Part shown: positions 52,522 through 62,810 of the stretch, one piece after another | Position numbering within the stretch: the first letter of the stretch is position 1 | Layout: the number at the start of each line of letters is the position of its first letter | Assembly: GCA_036250225.1 (NCBI GenBank) | Contig: JAPZLL010000042.1 | Span: 248,001 to 312,000, forward strand | DNA length: 64,000 nucleotides | Origin: Cercophora sp. LCS_1 | Taxonomy: Eukaryota > Ascomycota > Sordariomycetes > Sordariales > Lasiosphaeriaceae | Reading direction: 5' to 3' | Made by a program: the position numbers and the translations under genes | The notes under the pieces: model-generated | The model's database searches: none | What the model saw: the letters and a program-made list of their open reading frames with translations, nothing else | What the model was told of the DNA's origin: nothing

Positions 52522-53745
52522 TCCGATCCGAGAAGGAAGATTGGTGTTTCGTCTATTGCTTATGTGAATATTCCTCTTTAACATATGTTTTTCTAATGGT
52601 CATGAGCACATCGGACAGGACACAGCCCACCGAGTGAGTTTGCCTTAGTGGGAGACCAGCACAAGACCTGCCAGGATGAAGGCTTGGTGTTGAGAACGTG
52701 ATAGGCTCTTGCCCTTGAGCCGAACTTGCATCGCCCCGTTGGACGAGCTTGACTCCAGTGGCGAGTCGACTGCCATTTTGGCAAATTCAACCCACAACGC
52801 ATAATGTGGAAATATTCTGAGGAAAGAGTCGAAGACGGCTGGAGGAAGACTGGTGTCTTGGATGACCAGCAACGCAGGAGAGTCACGTGCTGGCGGATTC
52901 AACACCAGGCATTCATCCCCTTTGCATCATTTGCTCTGGGACTTACCGTGCCATTGGGCACCATATTTTGTATTGGTATCTCGATGGGAAAAGAGCAGAC
53001 GGCTGAGAAGTAGGCCTCAAGTCTACGGGTAGGAGACGATCTTGAACAACAAGCCGTTTGGCTGCGTGGATGGTCAAAAGGATGTGTGTGATTGTGTGTG
53101 TTCTGGCTCTGGAAGAGGCCAGAAAGCAGTGGTTTTAAGGGTCCCAAATGGGGGCCCTCACAACCATCTGCCGGCCTGTGGGAAAGAATCCCCTCTCTGT
53201 TATCTACAGGCCGAAACGGCCATCTAGGCACTCGCAACTAGTTGATGGAGAGTTCACCTCTCCAGGGGTGGCTAGAGGCTTGGCTGCGGTCGTGAGGCTT
53301 GGCATAGCTGGACCGGACAGAAAAGTCACTTCAGCCCTTGGACACGAGCTAGCGACCTACAATTCTGGCTTCATTGTCTCCCCGTAATTAGCTTCTGTCC
53401 TTGGCATCTATCACAAACCCCACCTTTTCGTAAGGCTCTGGTCTTGGCTTCCAAATCACGCATCAAACTATCAACCTACGCTTGATCCGGAAATTGGCTC
53501 GTCACATTTATTGAATTTGACAAAAGTGGCGCTTTAGCTGCCTAAATTAAGACATCCATGATCTGATCGAGCTTGACCGTGCGTCGCCCGCAACAGGGAT
53601 ATGACGAACATTTGCACCCTTGGGTCACAACCATTTGGGACCAAAAAATCGCCGCGCTCAGTGCCTTTTCCTTGCGCAAACTTTTGCTACTACCGTCGCG
53701 CAATTCGGCCATCCCGGGTACTGCATCAACACAGCCGGGCATAAA
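52522..53745. other. 1.2-kb intergenic stretch
   Basis: No supported gene. A short sequence near 52680-52700 (GGCTTGGTGTTGA) recurs in inverted form near 52900, but I see no larger inverted repeat. The region presumably includes the promoter of the membrane-protein gene. Confidence 0.45.
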
Positions 53746-55623
53746 ATGCAGCCTTCAAACTCCATCTTTGTCAAGACGGTGATTCCCGTGTGGGAAAACT
53801 TCATCAAGTCTCTGATATTCCGCATGGCGGAGCTCTTGCTGGCATTCGCAACTTGGAAAGCATTCTCGTTGCTCGCAGCTACGCAAAACCGCTTTACATC
53901 CTATCTTGTCTTCACCGAAGCTCCCATTCAGAAGGCGCACTTCATCTGGTCCCGCGGCATGTCCAAGGATGCGCTTCTCGTCGGTTCATTCAGCATCCTC
54001 TACGCTGCGTCCCAGTTATACGGAACATTGTTATGGGCACTCGATGCTCCCGGTCACGTTGTCCAGACACACCTTACTCCAGCCTCATCCATCTCAGCAT
54101 CCATCCTCGACAACCCAGGCTACGTTGTGACGTACACGGTGAGCCCAGACGCCCTCGATATTACCGATGCGGACTTGGCTGCGGCGCTGAGTGCCAACTT
54201 GTTCCAGCGCGACGCCAACATTACTTTGACGGCATCATTTGATCAAGGTGTACCGGACCCTGCGCCAACTCCCCCGAGACCAAGCGCCGGGCCAAGAATC
54301 TGGCTGGACGATAAAGGCTGGTCGATCAGCACGGATACAGGATTTCACACGGGATACCATTTTGGCGCATCAGACGCTCTCGATCGACTATTCAGCTGCG
54401 AGTATGCGGACATCGACCAGCCCACCTTGATGCAAGGCTACGATTCGATGAGATATTACAACTGCACCTTCGACAACGAATGGACCCCAGATTTGATCGA
54501 TAAGCCGGTTGGGACGCCCAACGTGTATTGGAGCGAGGCTGCGGAATCAGAATACATCGTCGGCACCATCCCTCCTGCGAAACATGACCCCTGGGCATAC
54601 GCAGGGGTCTCGTCCGGGACTGATGTCCGGCTGCACATGTTCACAGTCACAAAGGGCTACCGGAGGCACACCCTTCTGTCCACTGTCGCAAAAGCCTCGG
54701 TGGTGGCAAGGGCCAACCAGTTTGTTCCTCAGGGCGAGATGGAAAGTCTCATGCGGAGAATGACGCCAACGGATCCAGCGGTAGACCGGGAGGAAGAGGA
54801 ACAGGGATTTCATCTGATAGCGGAGACGTTGATGGCTGCCCAGACGAACAACAAAAGTGCCGCACTCGGGGTTGTCCAGGCAGATAAACAGCACATCTTG
54901 GAGGCTTTCTTTGAGTTTTTGTCATTCGATATTGTGCCAGGAGAAACCGCCGCCAGCCTGTTCCGTATCACTAGCGTCAACATCACCCTACTAAAGTCGG
55001 AGACTATCTCCACGCCCCCGACCCCGTTTGAGCCGTGCAGTAACGCATGGGCGAATCGTGCATTAGGCGGGAAGGTCAAAAGCACATCCTGCTCCGGAGG
55101 CGATCATCGTCACGATGGTCCCACCGAATTTGGCCAAGCCGACACCAGCGCTGTTCTGCATCTGGATGGCTTCGACCGGCCGCCGTATGCGTCGACAGAC
55201 GAGGCGATGAACCCCTTGCTGTGGACGTGGGTTTCCCAGAATACTGACAAGTTGACAAAGTTGCTCTTGTCCCGCGGTTACATCCTCGGTCTGGATCCAA
55301 AGTTAGTTACAGTACAGCTCGCGGCAGCCATCCCGGGGATTTCCTATCTTCAAGTGTTCATGGTTGTGCTCGCGGCCGTGTTGGCCATCATCAGCTGGGC
55401 CGGCTTGTGGATTTTCGCGTCTGGCTATTGGGCGTCCTCTTTCTTGGCCAGTCTTCTCACCGTAACTGGTGCCGGCTCAAGCAGCAAGAACGACGTCCCC
55501 ATTGTTTGCAAGTATCCCGATATTCAACTTGAGGGGGAGATCTCGGACGGGAGCATGAGATTGAGGACGGACACTGGCACCTTTGCGCTTCTGGATGCCA
55601 ATAATCCGAAAGCACATGGATAA
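53746..55623 (+). CDS. large fungal membrane protein with extracellular domain, unknown
   Basis: A 625-residue intronless protein. Hydrophobic segments occur near residues 30-45 (LLLAFATWKAFSLLAA), 80-100 (VGSFSILYAASQLYGTLLWA) and at the C-terminus (VFMVVLAAVLAIISWAGLWI followed by GYWASSFLASLL). The long middle part (about residues 110-540) is hydrophilic with several N-glycosylation sequons (for example NITLT, NCTF) and Cys residues, so it is probably lumenal or extracellular. This topology is common in uncharacterised fungal surface proteins. The frame opens at a TTG further up; the first ATG is at 53746. No enzyme or transporter motif is recognised. Confidence 0.75.
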   Translation: MQPSNSIFVKTVIPVWENFIKSLIFRMAELLLAFATWKAFSLLAATQNRFTSYLVFTEAPIQKAHFIWSRGMSKDALLVGSFSILYAASQLYGTLLWALDAPGHVVQTHLTPASSISASILDNPGYVVTYTVSPDALDITDADLAAALSANLFQRDANITLTASFDQGVPDPAPTPPRPSAGPRIWLDDKGWSISTDTGFHTGYHFGASDALDRLFSCEYADIDQPTLMQGYDSMRYYNCTFDNEWTPDLIDKPVGTPNVYWSEAAESEYIVGTIPPAKHDPWAYAGVSSGTDVRLHMFTVTKGYRRHTLLSTVAKASVVARANQFVPQGEMESLMRRMTPTDPAVDREEEEQGFHLIAETLMAAQTNNKSAALGVVQADKQHILEAFFEFLSFDIVPGETAASLFRITSVNITLLKSETISTPPTPFEPCSNAWANRALGGKVKSTSCSGGDHRHDGPTEFGQADTSAVLHLDGFDRPPYASTDEAMNPLLWTWVSQNTDKLTKLLLSRGYILGLDPKLVTVQLAAAIPGISYLQVFMVVLAAVLAIISWAGLWIFASGYWASSFLASLLTVTGAGSSSKNDVPIVCKYPDIQLEGEISDGSMRLRTDTGTFALLDANNPKAHG

Positions 55624-55742
55624 GCCGGCGTGGAGATTGAGTGCAGTTAGACTAGATACATACAGATGATATGGGAACGCCGCATCCAGGTAACGTGGGT
55701 GAGCTAGTACTGTTCCAAGAAGGCTGACTTAACATCCCCAAC
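55624..55742. other. short gap
   Basis: Between the membrane-protein stop and the HNH relic; nothing recognisable. Confidence 0.4.
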
Positions 55743-56009
55743 ATGTTCAACAACGTAGTCATTCGCCTTATCGAAGGCACCAACATCGACAAACGACGGA
55801 ACACAATTACGCTAACCCATGACCTCCATAGCTGGTTTGCAACTTTAGTATCTTATTTCGAGCCTTTACTGGATCAAGAGCAGACCCATTGGATTCGGTC
55901 ATCTCTCCACCTTATTATTACGCCAGATCTTCCTGTGGTACGTAAGCTCGACCTCACCGAGGGCCGGGCTTTTGAATTCCCTTCTCAGCGCAGCTTGGCG
56001 CTCTGGTGA
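55743..56009 (+). pseudogene. fragment of a fungal HNH-endonuclease-family gene
   Basis: The 88-residue frame reads NVVIRLIEGTNIDKRRNTIT then LTHDLHSWFATLVSYFEPLL and ending at LALW. This is the conserved C-terminal half of fungal HNH-nuclease-domain proteins, where a GT-x-ID-R-P-N-A-ITLTHDLH block is followed by YFEP and a LALH-like motif. The upstream half with the HNH Cys/His residues and the downstream helical end are missing, and the frame stops just where ALHRAI would be. I therefore call it a gene remnant. The ATG at 55743 is probably incidental. Confidence 0.6.
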
Positions 56010-56507
56010 GCAGAAATACTAGTTGAGCTTGGTCAGACTGCCAAGTAATTCAAAGTTACCTAAGCTGCAAAATCTCTCAGTTGTTGACGCGTTCACCCGT
56101 TCAACATCCACCGTGGGATGGAGTTTAACCAGCCCGACTCGCTGACAGTACGTCCAATCGTGAGCCGCATTAGCCCTGTTTCTACGATACAACGAGGGAC
56201 AAAGCTTCTCCACCCTTTGAATGGTCCTCACCTCAGCTGAACACCCCGAATCGAAGTCCGAAATCTCCTGACAACATCATATGTCTTCAGCGAAATTCTC
56301 CAATCGGAAGGTCTCAGAGGATCTCGGATAATGACATGGATCAAACCCCGGGGTTGATAAATAGCCTGGTCCACAATCCGACATTTACCGCACATTTTAC
56401 CGGGTGGTAGGACAACCTTGGTGGTATATAGGCCCTCGATGGAGCCATGTTGACACTGCCAGTATTCCTAACCCCACAATTCTTCCCGTCGCGCTAACTA
56501 GGTGATC
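56010..56507. other. intergenic region upstream of the GMC gene
   Basis: No gene. The last 100 bp are the GMC promoter, with the TATA element listed separately and a GATAAATAG sequence at 56356-56364. Confidence 0.45.
56425..56431 (+). promoter_or_regulatory. TATA box of the GMC oxidoreductase gene
   Basis: TATATAG lies 83 bp upstream of the ATG at 56508, a usual spacing for fungal genes. Confidence 0.45.
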
Positions 56508-58443
56508 ATGAAGCGGCAGTTCGCTCTCCCCCTTTTGGTACTGTCGCAGGTCAGTCACTGCACCGTGAAGGCTTCTGGACTTGCCACAATCGTGTCACCC
56601 CAGACCGCGAGCAATACCAGCTATGACTTCATCGTCGTGGGCGGCGGCATTTCTGGACTAACGGTGGCCGATCGGCTGACAGAAGACTTATCAGGTACGT
56701 TTGCTCAAGTATACCCCTCACGCATATGATCTAACAATTTTGGCAGTCAAGGTTTTGGTGATCGAAGCTGGGCCGTTCGACAAGGACGAAGCGAGCGTCT
56801 TGATGCCCGGTGCCTATTTCCCGGTGCCGTATCTGTGGATTCCCTTGCCAAGTACTCCCCAAACAGCTCTCAATGGCAGAACGTTCAATGTCCCCGCAGG
56901 GAAGGTTGTAGGGGGAGGTTCCGTCGTCAACGCCATGGTGTTTGTGCGGCCCGGAAAGGAAGAGTTGCAAGCATGGGAGAAGCTGGGAGCAAAGGGTTGG
57001 GACTGGGACTCACTTTTGCCGTATTACAAAAAGAGCGAGAACCATACCGCACCCGACCCCGACTTTGCGCGACGAGCCAACTTCTCTTATTCGGAAGACG
57101 TCCACGGACATGATGGGCCCGTCCAGGTTTCCTTTCCCAACTTCTATTATCCAGCCAGTGGTAACTGGCTTGAGGCTGCAGCCTCATCTGGTATCAGCAT
57201 CTCCGGGGATCCCAACGACGGCACCGCACAAGGAGTATGCTACTTCCCTTCCGCAACCGACACCACCACCAGGACACGCAGTCATGCGCGCCTCAACCAC
57301 TACACCCGCATCCAACCACGTCCCAACTATCACATCCTCGCCTCTCACACTGTCTCCAAAGTTCTCTTCAAAGACAAAGTTGCCGTTGGGGTTGAATACC
57401 AACCTTCCACAGGCGGACCACCCCTCACAGCTCTCGCAACAAAGGAAGTCCTCCTCGCCGCCGGCGCGGTCCACACCCCTCAAATCCTCCAACTCTCCGG
57501 CATCGGCCCCGCGTCCCTCCTCTCGAAATTTTCCATCCCTCTTCATGCCGATCTCCCAGGCGTAGGCGCCAACTTCCACGACCAACCCGCTCTTCTCATC
57601 CCCTACAACACCACCAACAACATCTCCCCCAACTTTGGTTCCCTCAGCGACCCAGCATACGATGCCTCGGCCAAGAAACTCTACGAAGACGCCCGCACGG
57701 GTCCCTATGTCATCACCCGCGGTCTGAGCACCAACCTCGCTGTTCCTCCCCTTCGAGACGTCACTCCAACATGGAAAAACGTCGTCGCCGCGGCAAGAGA
57801 CGCTGATCCGGTGAAATACCTCCCCAAAGACACGCATCCTACCGTTATAGAGGGGTATAAACGCCAGCGGGAGTTAACGCTGCAGCAACTCGAGGGGAAT
57901 ACATCGGTGCATATGCTCTCATGGAACACGCACTCGGAAGCGAGGATTTACTTTCTCCGACCGTTTAGTCGTGGGACGGTGGTGATTAACAGCACTGACG
58001 TGTTGACACAGCCGTTGATTGACTTTCGGACCATGTCTGATCCGGTGGATGTTGAGTTGATGTTGACGGCGTTGAAGAAGAATAGGGAGATCATGGCCCG
58101 GCCGAGCATGGCTGCTTTGGGAATTCGGGAGGTTAGCCCGTTTGGCGAGGGGATTACGGATGAGCGGGAGTTGAAAGAGTTGTTGAGGGGTGTTGTGGAT
58201 CCATCGAGCGCGCATCAGTGTTGTACTGCGGCGATGATGCCGAGGGAGCTCGGCGGGGTGGTGGATGAGAAGATGAGAGTGTATGGGGTGGAGGGCCTGA
58301 GGGTTATTGATACGAGTTTTTGGCCCATGGTTTTGACGAGCGCCCCAACGGCGACGACGTACGCGGCTGGGGAGAAGATTGCGGACGAGATCAAGAGAGA
58401 GCATGGGCTGGGGGGGTTCGGGGACGGTGTACCGAGGACGTGA
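56508..58443 (+). CDS. secreted GMC oxidoreductase (glucose-methanol-choline family)
   Basis: Exons 56508-56694 and 56747-58443 give 627 residues. A signal peptide is likely (MKRQFALPLLVLSQVSHC). The FAD dinucleotide motif is VVGGGISGLTVADRL, the junction restores VKVLVIEAGP, and GKVVGGGSVVNAMVFVRPG plus GAVHTPQILQLSGIGP are the two GMC signatures. In the C-terminal region the first catalytic His is kept (SSAHQCCTAAMMPRELGGVV), but where a His or Asn is expected the text reads VLTSAPTATTYAAG, i.e. Pro. The frame can be read from a GTG at 56502, but ATG at 56508 directly precedes the signal peptide. It may oxidise alcohols or sugars outside the cell; the altered second catalytic position makes activity uncertain. 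Confidence 0.85.
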
Positions 58444-58657
58444 TACCGGGGCATTTCAACAAAATTAGAGAGAAAGGAACATGAATGCAATGCCCCTAGG
58501 CACAAAATAGCTCGTCAACTTGGATGTTTGATCAGTCAAAAAGGTCTGACTCTGTTTTTTTCTGATATCTGGCCGTGTGGCTTTTTCTGAGCCTTACAAG
58601 TGATCTGAGCTACCACGTATTCGATCCATTGTTGGCACTAGCTCGAGTAATGAAATT
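58444..58657. other. short intergenic stretch
   Basis: Between the converging GMC gene and a HET-family relic; nothing recognisable. Confidence 0.4.
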
Positions 58658-60451
58658 TCACCGTATTGTTATGCCCGTCAACTTGCTCCTCATAAACTCC
58701 TCACCACGCATCACACCATGTATTAATGCTGGTCCGACCAACGAAAACACCGCCACTTCCCCCTCACTTCGAAGCAGCATGGGTGACCTGACGCCTGGCA
58801 CCAGATATACCTGGTCACCATCCTTCATGTCCAACGGTCCCGAACCAGCGAACCCATTAGGCATGGCAAACAAACACCTCCCCTCGTCAGCCAACCTATT
58901 AACGACTTTCACAACATAATCGAGAATAATAGCATCGCCGTTCATCCCGTCAAGAACTTTCTCCGTCCAAATGCTGACAAAGGCAGCGACATGGTCTTCG
59001 TTTCCAAAGCTAGCTTCACGGGTAACCTTGTCTAGAGCCACAACGTAGTGTTTGTAGATGGTCTGTCGAAATTGCTGGTGCGCAACGAAGTCGTCTATTG
59101 ACTCAGTGAAGTCATACGGCGCCGCCCAAGGCTTGCGTGCCACCGTGACTTCTTTCCATCTACGAACTTTGCTTCGCGTAGATTTCCATATTTTGTATGT
59201 TTTCTCTCTTCGCGGCGGAAACTTGCCTTCGAGGATGGCGAACGATGAGTTGGCGGGGTGTCGGTAAACAGTTCGAGAGTTGTTCGGGTCCCCTCTTGGG
59301 AAGGCCATGTGCATCCACAAGAGGAGTTTATGGAGAGCGGGGGCGAGTTCACTGCGGCTTCGGGCGTCCGTAAGAGTAGTGAAGCGGAAGCTTGGGCCGA
59401 TTTTCCCAATAAGCTGACCTTCAACGACCATGCTCAGACCGGAAATGATTAGGGGATGGAAGGGCCGTGAAGAAGCAGCATGCACATCGTGTAGCTCGTC
59501 TTGATAGCGGTTCACCAGCTAAATGTTGGACTAGACTGAATTCTAGTTTGTGAGCTAGGACGGCCAGCCGCGCTCCCTGCTCTTGGATCCGCCACTCATG
59601 ATCAGAGCGACAAAAGCCGGTTCCCAAGCGATGAGATCTCGGAGCATATCCTTGAATACCTCGCTCGTAGGTTGAGAGTAGTCTGGTGGTGATAGAGAGG
59701 CCCCGCTCGCCCTCAGGACCCCCGAGAGTGCAAAGGCTTTGTCCACAGGATTTGAGCTTTCGCGTTCACGAAGGGTTGTCCAAATGGCAGATACGAATGT
59801 CTTTTTAAACTCGCCACGGTGCTCAGACAGGGCGTCGGTGCTGCTTCGATCTAGCCACGTCTGTGGCCTCCCGAATATGACGAAATTGAGAAAAGTCCTG
59901 GAAAATTGATATACCTCGACCGCAAGACCCAACACAAGGAACGCGAAAACAAAAGAAAGAATTTTGAAGATCATTATAGCAACATCTGGGTCGTTGTGGC
60001 TGAGAGCTCTGAGAAGGACATATGTGAGGCTGTACAACGCCCAGTAAATCAACTGCGCAAACGCCACGCAGATCCAGTAGGTCGTCGTCAAGAACAGAGA
60101 GTTGTCTCCATGTCGGTTGAAGTCCTGAACGAGCTCCGCAAACGATGTTGCGACTCGGAGTTCTTCCACACTGCCGGTATCCGAGGGTGGACGGCAAGAG
60201 GGACGTGGAAAGCCGAGCCAGATGTCGACAAGAGAGCGCCAAGGGGCAAGCACAGACGTCAAAGTTGATGACATCTCAGGTTGCTTTACAGCACTGACGA
60301 TGTCCTCCCATAGGATAAGCTTGTCGCCGTAGAGAAACAGCGAGTTCACCACCCTAAAATCGACACCATGAATTTCCCTTTCCTTCTTCGGAACTGAACC
60401 GTTGCCGCCTTGGCCTGAGCCAGACTGAGCCAGACTGAGCGAGGGAGTCAC
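58658..60451 (-). pseudogene. 5'-truncated HET-family gene with four TAG stops
   Basis: A single frame runs from 60451 to 58658 with similarity to the C-terminal two-thirds of HET proteins: NSLFLYGDKLILWEDIV, four hydrophobic segments (for example VLLRALS to FVFAFLVLGLAVEV), ESSNPVDKAFALSGVL, FKDMLRDLIAWEPAFVALIM and the tail DGDQVYLVPGVRSPMLL to LIHGVMRGEEF. Between RGWPS and NRYQDE the frame meets TAG at 59557, 59545, 59533 and 59521 (first bases, minus strand), each placed where Trp would give the expected WPSW-type sequence. On the other strand each is CCA changed to CTA, i.e. CpA to TpA. The HET core and start are missing. It is a pseudogene. Confidence 0.8.
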
Positions 60452-60559
60452 AGTTCTGGGCTGCCTCGGCTACAGTTGCCACGGGTCTAAAATGGCGGTG
60501 GAGTTACGGGACCCAGTTTTGGGACCTCTACCACCACCACCTAGCACCACCACCTAGCC

Positions 60560-61010
60560 GCGCTTTCCTTCACTCCAACTACAGGAGAAGAAAAAACCTG
60601 CAATTTTAAGACGTCGATAAATCATGTATATTATATTCGGATTCCAAAGTGTTGCTCTCGACCTTTTCCAGCGTCTCTAAACCCGTTGCGCCCAGGTCGA
60701 GTTGTCCATTTTTCTGAACAACTTATTATTGTAGACACTTCTTTCATCAAGCGCAATAATGACTAGATAGTACGGCATGTGTCATTACGGTTTAGCGCTA
60801 CGGCTCGGGATTGCCAAAGGAGGAAAACGTCTGTTACGGAAGTTACCACCATATAAGTTTATAAGTACTATAAGGATACCTAATAGTATAGAATGAGATC
60901 GCCTAGCCGTAGACTTACCGACGTGCACGGATACTGCCTAGACAGAGATACATAAATAGAATTAATAAGGCTAAATATGCGAGGGAAGGAGGACACATTA
61001 TTAACTTGAA
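60560..61010. other. AT-rich, TpA-rich island (RIP-like)
   Basis: Base composition changes sharply here. In about 140 bases (60845-60985) I count by eye roughly 23 TpA against about 4 CpA, the bias left by RIP. No coding frame survives. It may be the remains of a transposon, but no terminal repeats or conserved motifs are left. It flanks the HET relic whose stops show the same mutation direction. Confidence 0.5.
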
Positions 61011-61805
61011 TAATGACTTGGGGTGGCGTGAACGACAATGCGCCCAGTATGCGTCGCTTTGATCGTTATCTCTCCCAGTATTGGAGCCGAAATATTGACA
61101 CGGACATGCCCTGGCACCAACAGAGCGCGGGGATCAACGGGGCTTCCGAATCGGCAGATCCCGCCGTCCACCGGCATCAAATGTTTTGCATGTGGGGTAT
61201 GGACAGAGATGGTCCATATCTAGATGTCCTCGAATGGCTGCACCCTAGAGTGATCTATGTCCAATTTTGGACCGCTAGCGATACGGCTAAGCGTAGATTC
61301 AATTTTCAAGGCCAAGTAGGTGTTATAAGAGCTAGAGCATACCCGGCCGGCCGGCCAAGGCAGCAATAAACATGGGAGAGGGGAACATGCTGTCGAAAGA
61401 AACCGTTGATCCAGGAGGTCGTCTCCCTCGGTGTACTCTCTAGGGGATCTGGATAGCTGCTCTCGAGCGCCGCGAGAGCGACTCTTATCTAGTACTGAGT
61501 AAGAGCGCCCATGGCGGTCAATGAGCGATACCAATAGACAGGGGTAACAAGGGGTCTAGTCAGGGGCTCGGAACCCAACTTTCCTACCGACAACTCAGCC
61601 ACCGAAAGTGGAAAATCCCCGAAGGAAGGAGACATGTTTGTGAAGCAAACAACAAAAAGCAGTGAAAGCAAAGCAAACTTGAGCTGCCACACAGCGTTGC
61701 TTGCACATGGTCAACCTCGCACAGAGCGACACATGGCGATGAGATGAATGGCACTAGATAATCCATAGGGTACCCTTGTTGGAAAGCGTATGGCACCTGA
61801 ACCCT
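61011..61805. other. stretch without an assured gene
   Basis: An ATG frame of 118 codons at 61013-61369 has no recognised motif and follows an AT-rich relic; I do not call it. A GGCCGGCCGGCC run lies near 61346-61357. The rest is the 3' flank of the AA9 gene. Confidence 0.4.
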
Positions 61806-62810
61806 CTAGCCCAACCAAACGGGAGGCCCGGGGGGCTTGTACTGCATCAACTTCATATCCTGAGCCTTCACTGGCCCGCCCTGCAAGTCTTGATTTGGCG
61901 GCACAAGGAGACCTATGATGCAGCAAGGTTAGCCTGGGCACCCAAAACGTGGGGGAGGGGCCATGCCTGCATCCTCGGGCTGGTAAGAGCCAGGGAATTT
62001 CGCGAATTCCGTAGGTTGCCCTCCACCAGGGCCGTGGATATTGACAAAGGCGCAGTTGACATAAAACTGCTGGTAGTCGAGCTGGTTGGTGGGCATGAAA
62101 TTCTCGATCCGCATCAGATATTTCCCAGGTGGGGTGGTTAGAGGGATGGTGAAGTTGAACTGTGTCGGGCCGTCAGTCACTGAGTGCAGCGTTGGGTATG
62201 TGGTTAAATTAAAACACAAATTCTTGCACCGAAGTGTCACGTACCTCGGACACATAGGGGTAAATGGACCAGTGACTGTCGTCTAACGGCCCGGCGTAGG
62301 CAATCTTGAACCAGTCACCGTCCCCTTTGTAATTCTGGAGATCATCGTCGGGGGCCCGAGATAGATAAATTTGAGCAGGGCCCGGGTGCCAGAATGCGGG
62401 GTACTTAGCCTCGCTGGGCGAGGAGAAAACACCATCCCTAACTCCGTAGCCATCCGAAGAAACCCGGAAGCCAACTTCAGACCCAGCTAGGACATCTGCC
62501 GTTTTTGTTCGAGGGGCAGCGAGAAATGCACCTCTGCCACAGGTGATATTTTCGTTATCAGGACCGATAATAGGGGCAAGTTTGTACACTTGAGTCCACT
62601 CGGGGTAGTCCCAGTCGTTGATGGCGTATGGGGCCTGGACGTCTAAAACGTATGTCCACTCAGGGGCAGCAGTTCCGTTGACGATCAAGATTCCGTGTAC
62701 ATCTAAGACGGTCAGTAAAGTTCGAGAGACATTGAAGACGAGGTTATCTCACTGTGGCCCAGAACATCTGGTACCATCAAGGCCAGCAGCCCGAGGAGAT
62801 GTTGTCTCAT
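61806..62810 (-). CDS. AA9 lytic polysaccharide monooxygenase
   Basis: Exons 62810-62753, 62702-62245, 62159-61967 and 61912-61806 encode 271 residues. The signal peptide (MRQHLLGLLALMVPDVLG) ends so that the mature protein starts His-Asn-Val-His, giving the N-terminal copper brace His. The second copper His is in FWHPGPAQIY, and the axial Tyr region is DYQQFYVNCAFVNIHG. ITCGRGAF, ADVLAGSEVGF, GDGDWFKIAY and FTIPLTTPPGKYLMRIE are typical AA9 text; FPGSYQPEDAGLLVPP closes the domain after the last intron. That intron needs a GC donor (GCAG|GCATGG). There is no CBM1. The enzyme would oxidatively cleave cellulose or related glucans. Confidence 0.88.

Noticed and set aside
61013..61369. Plus-strand ATG frame of 118 codons
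   Set aside because: No motif, follows an AT-rich relic, and no splice pattern extends it.
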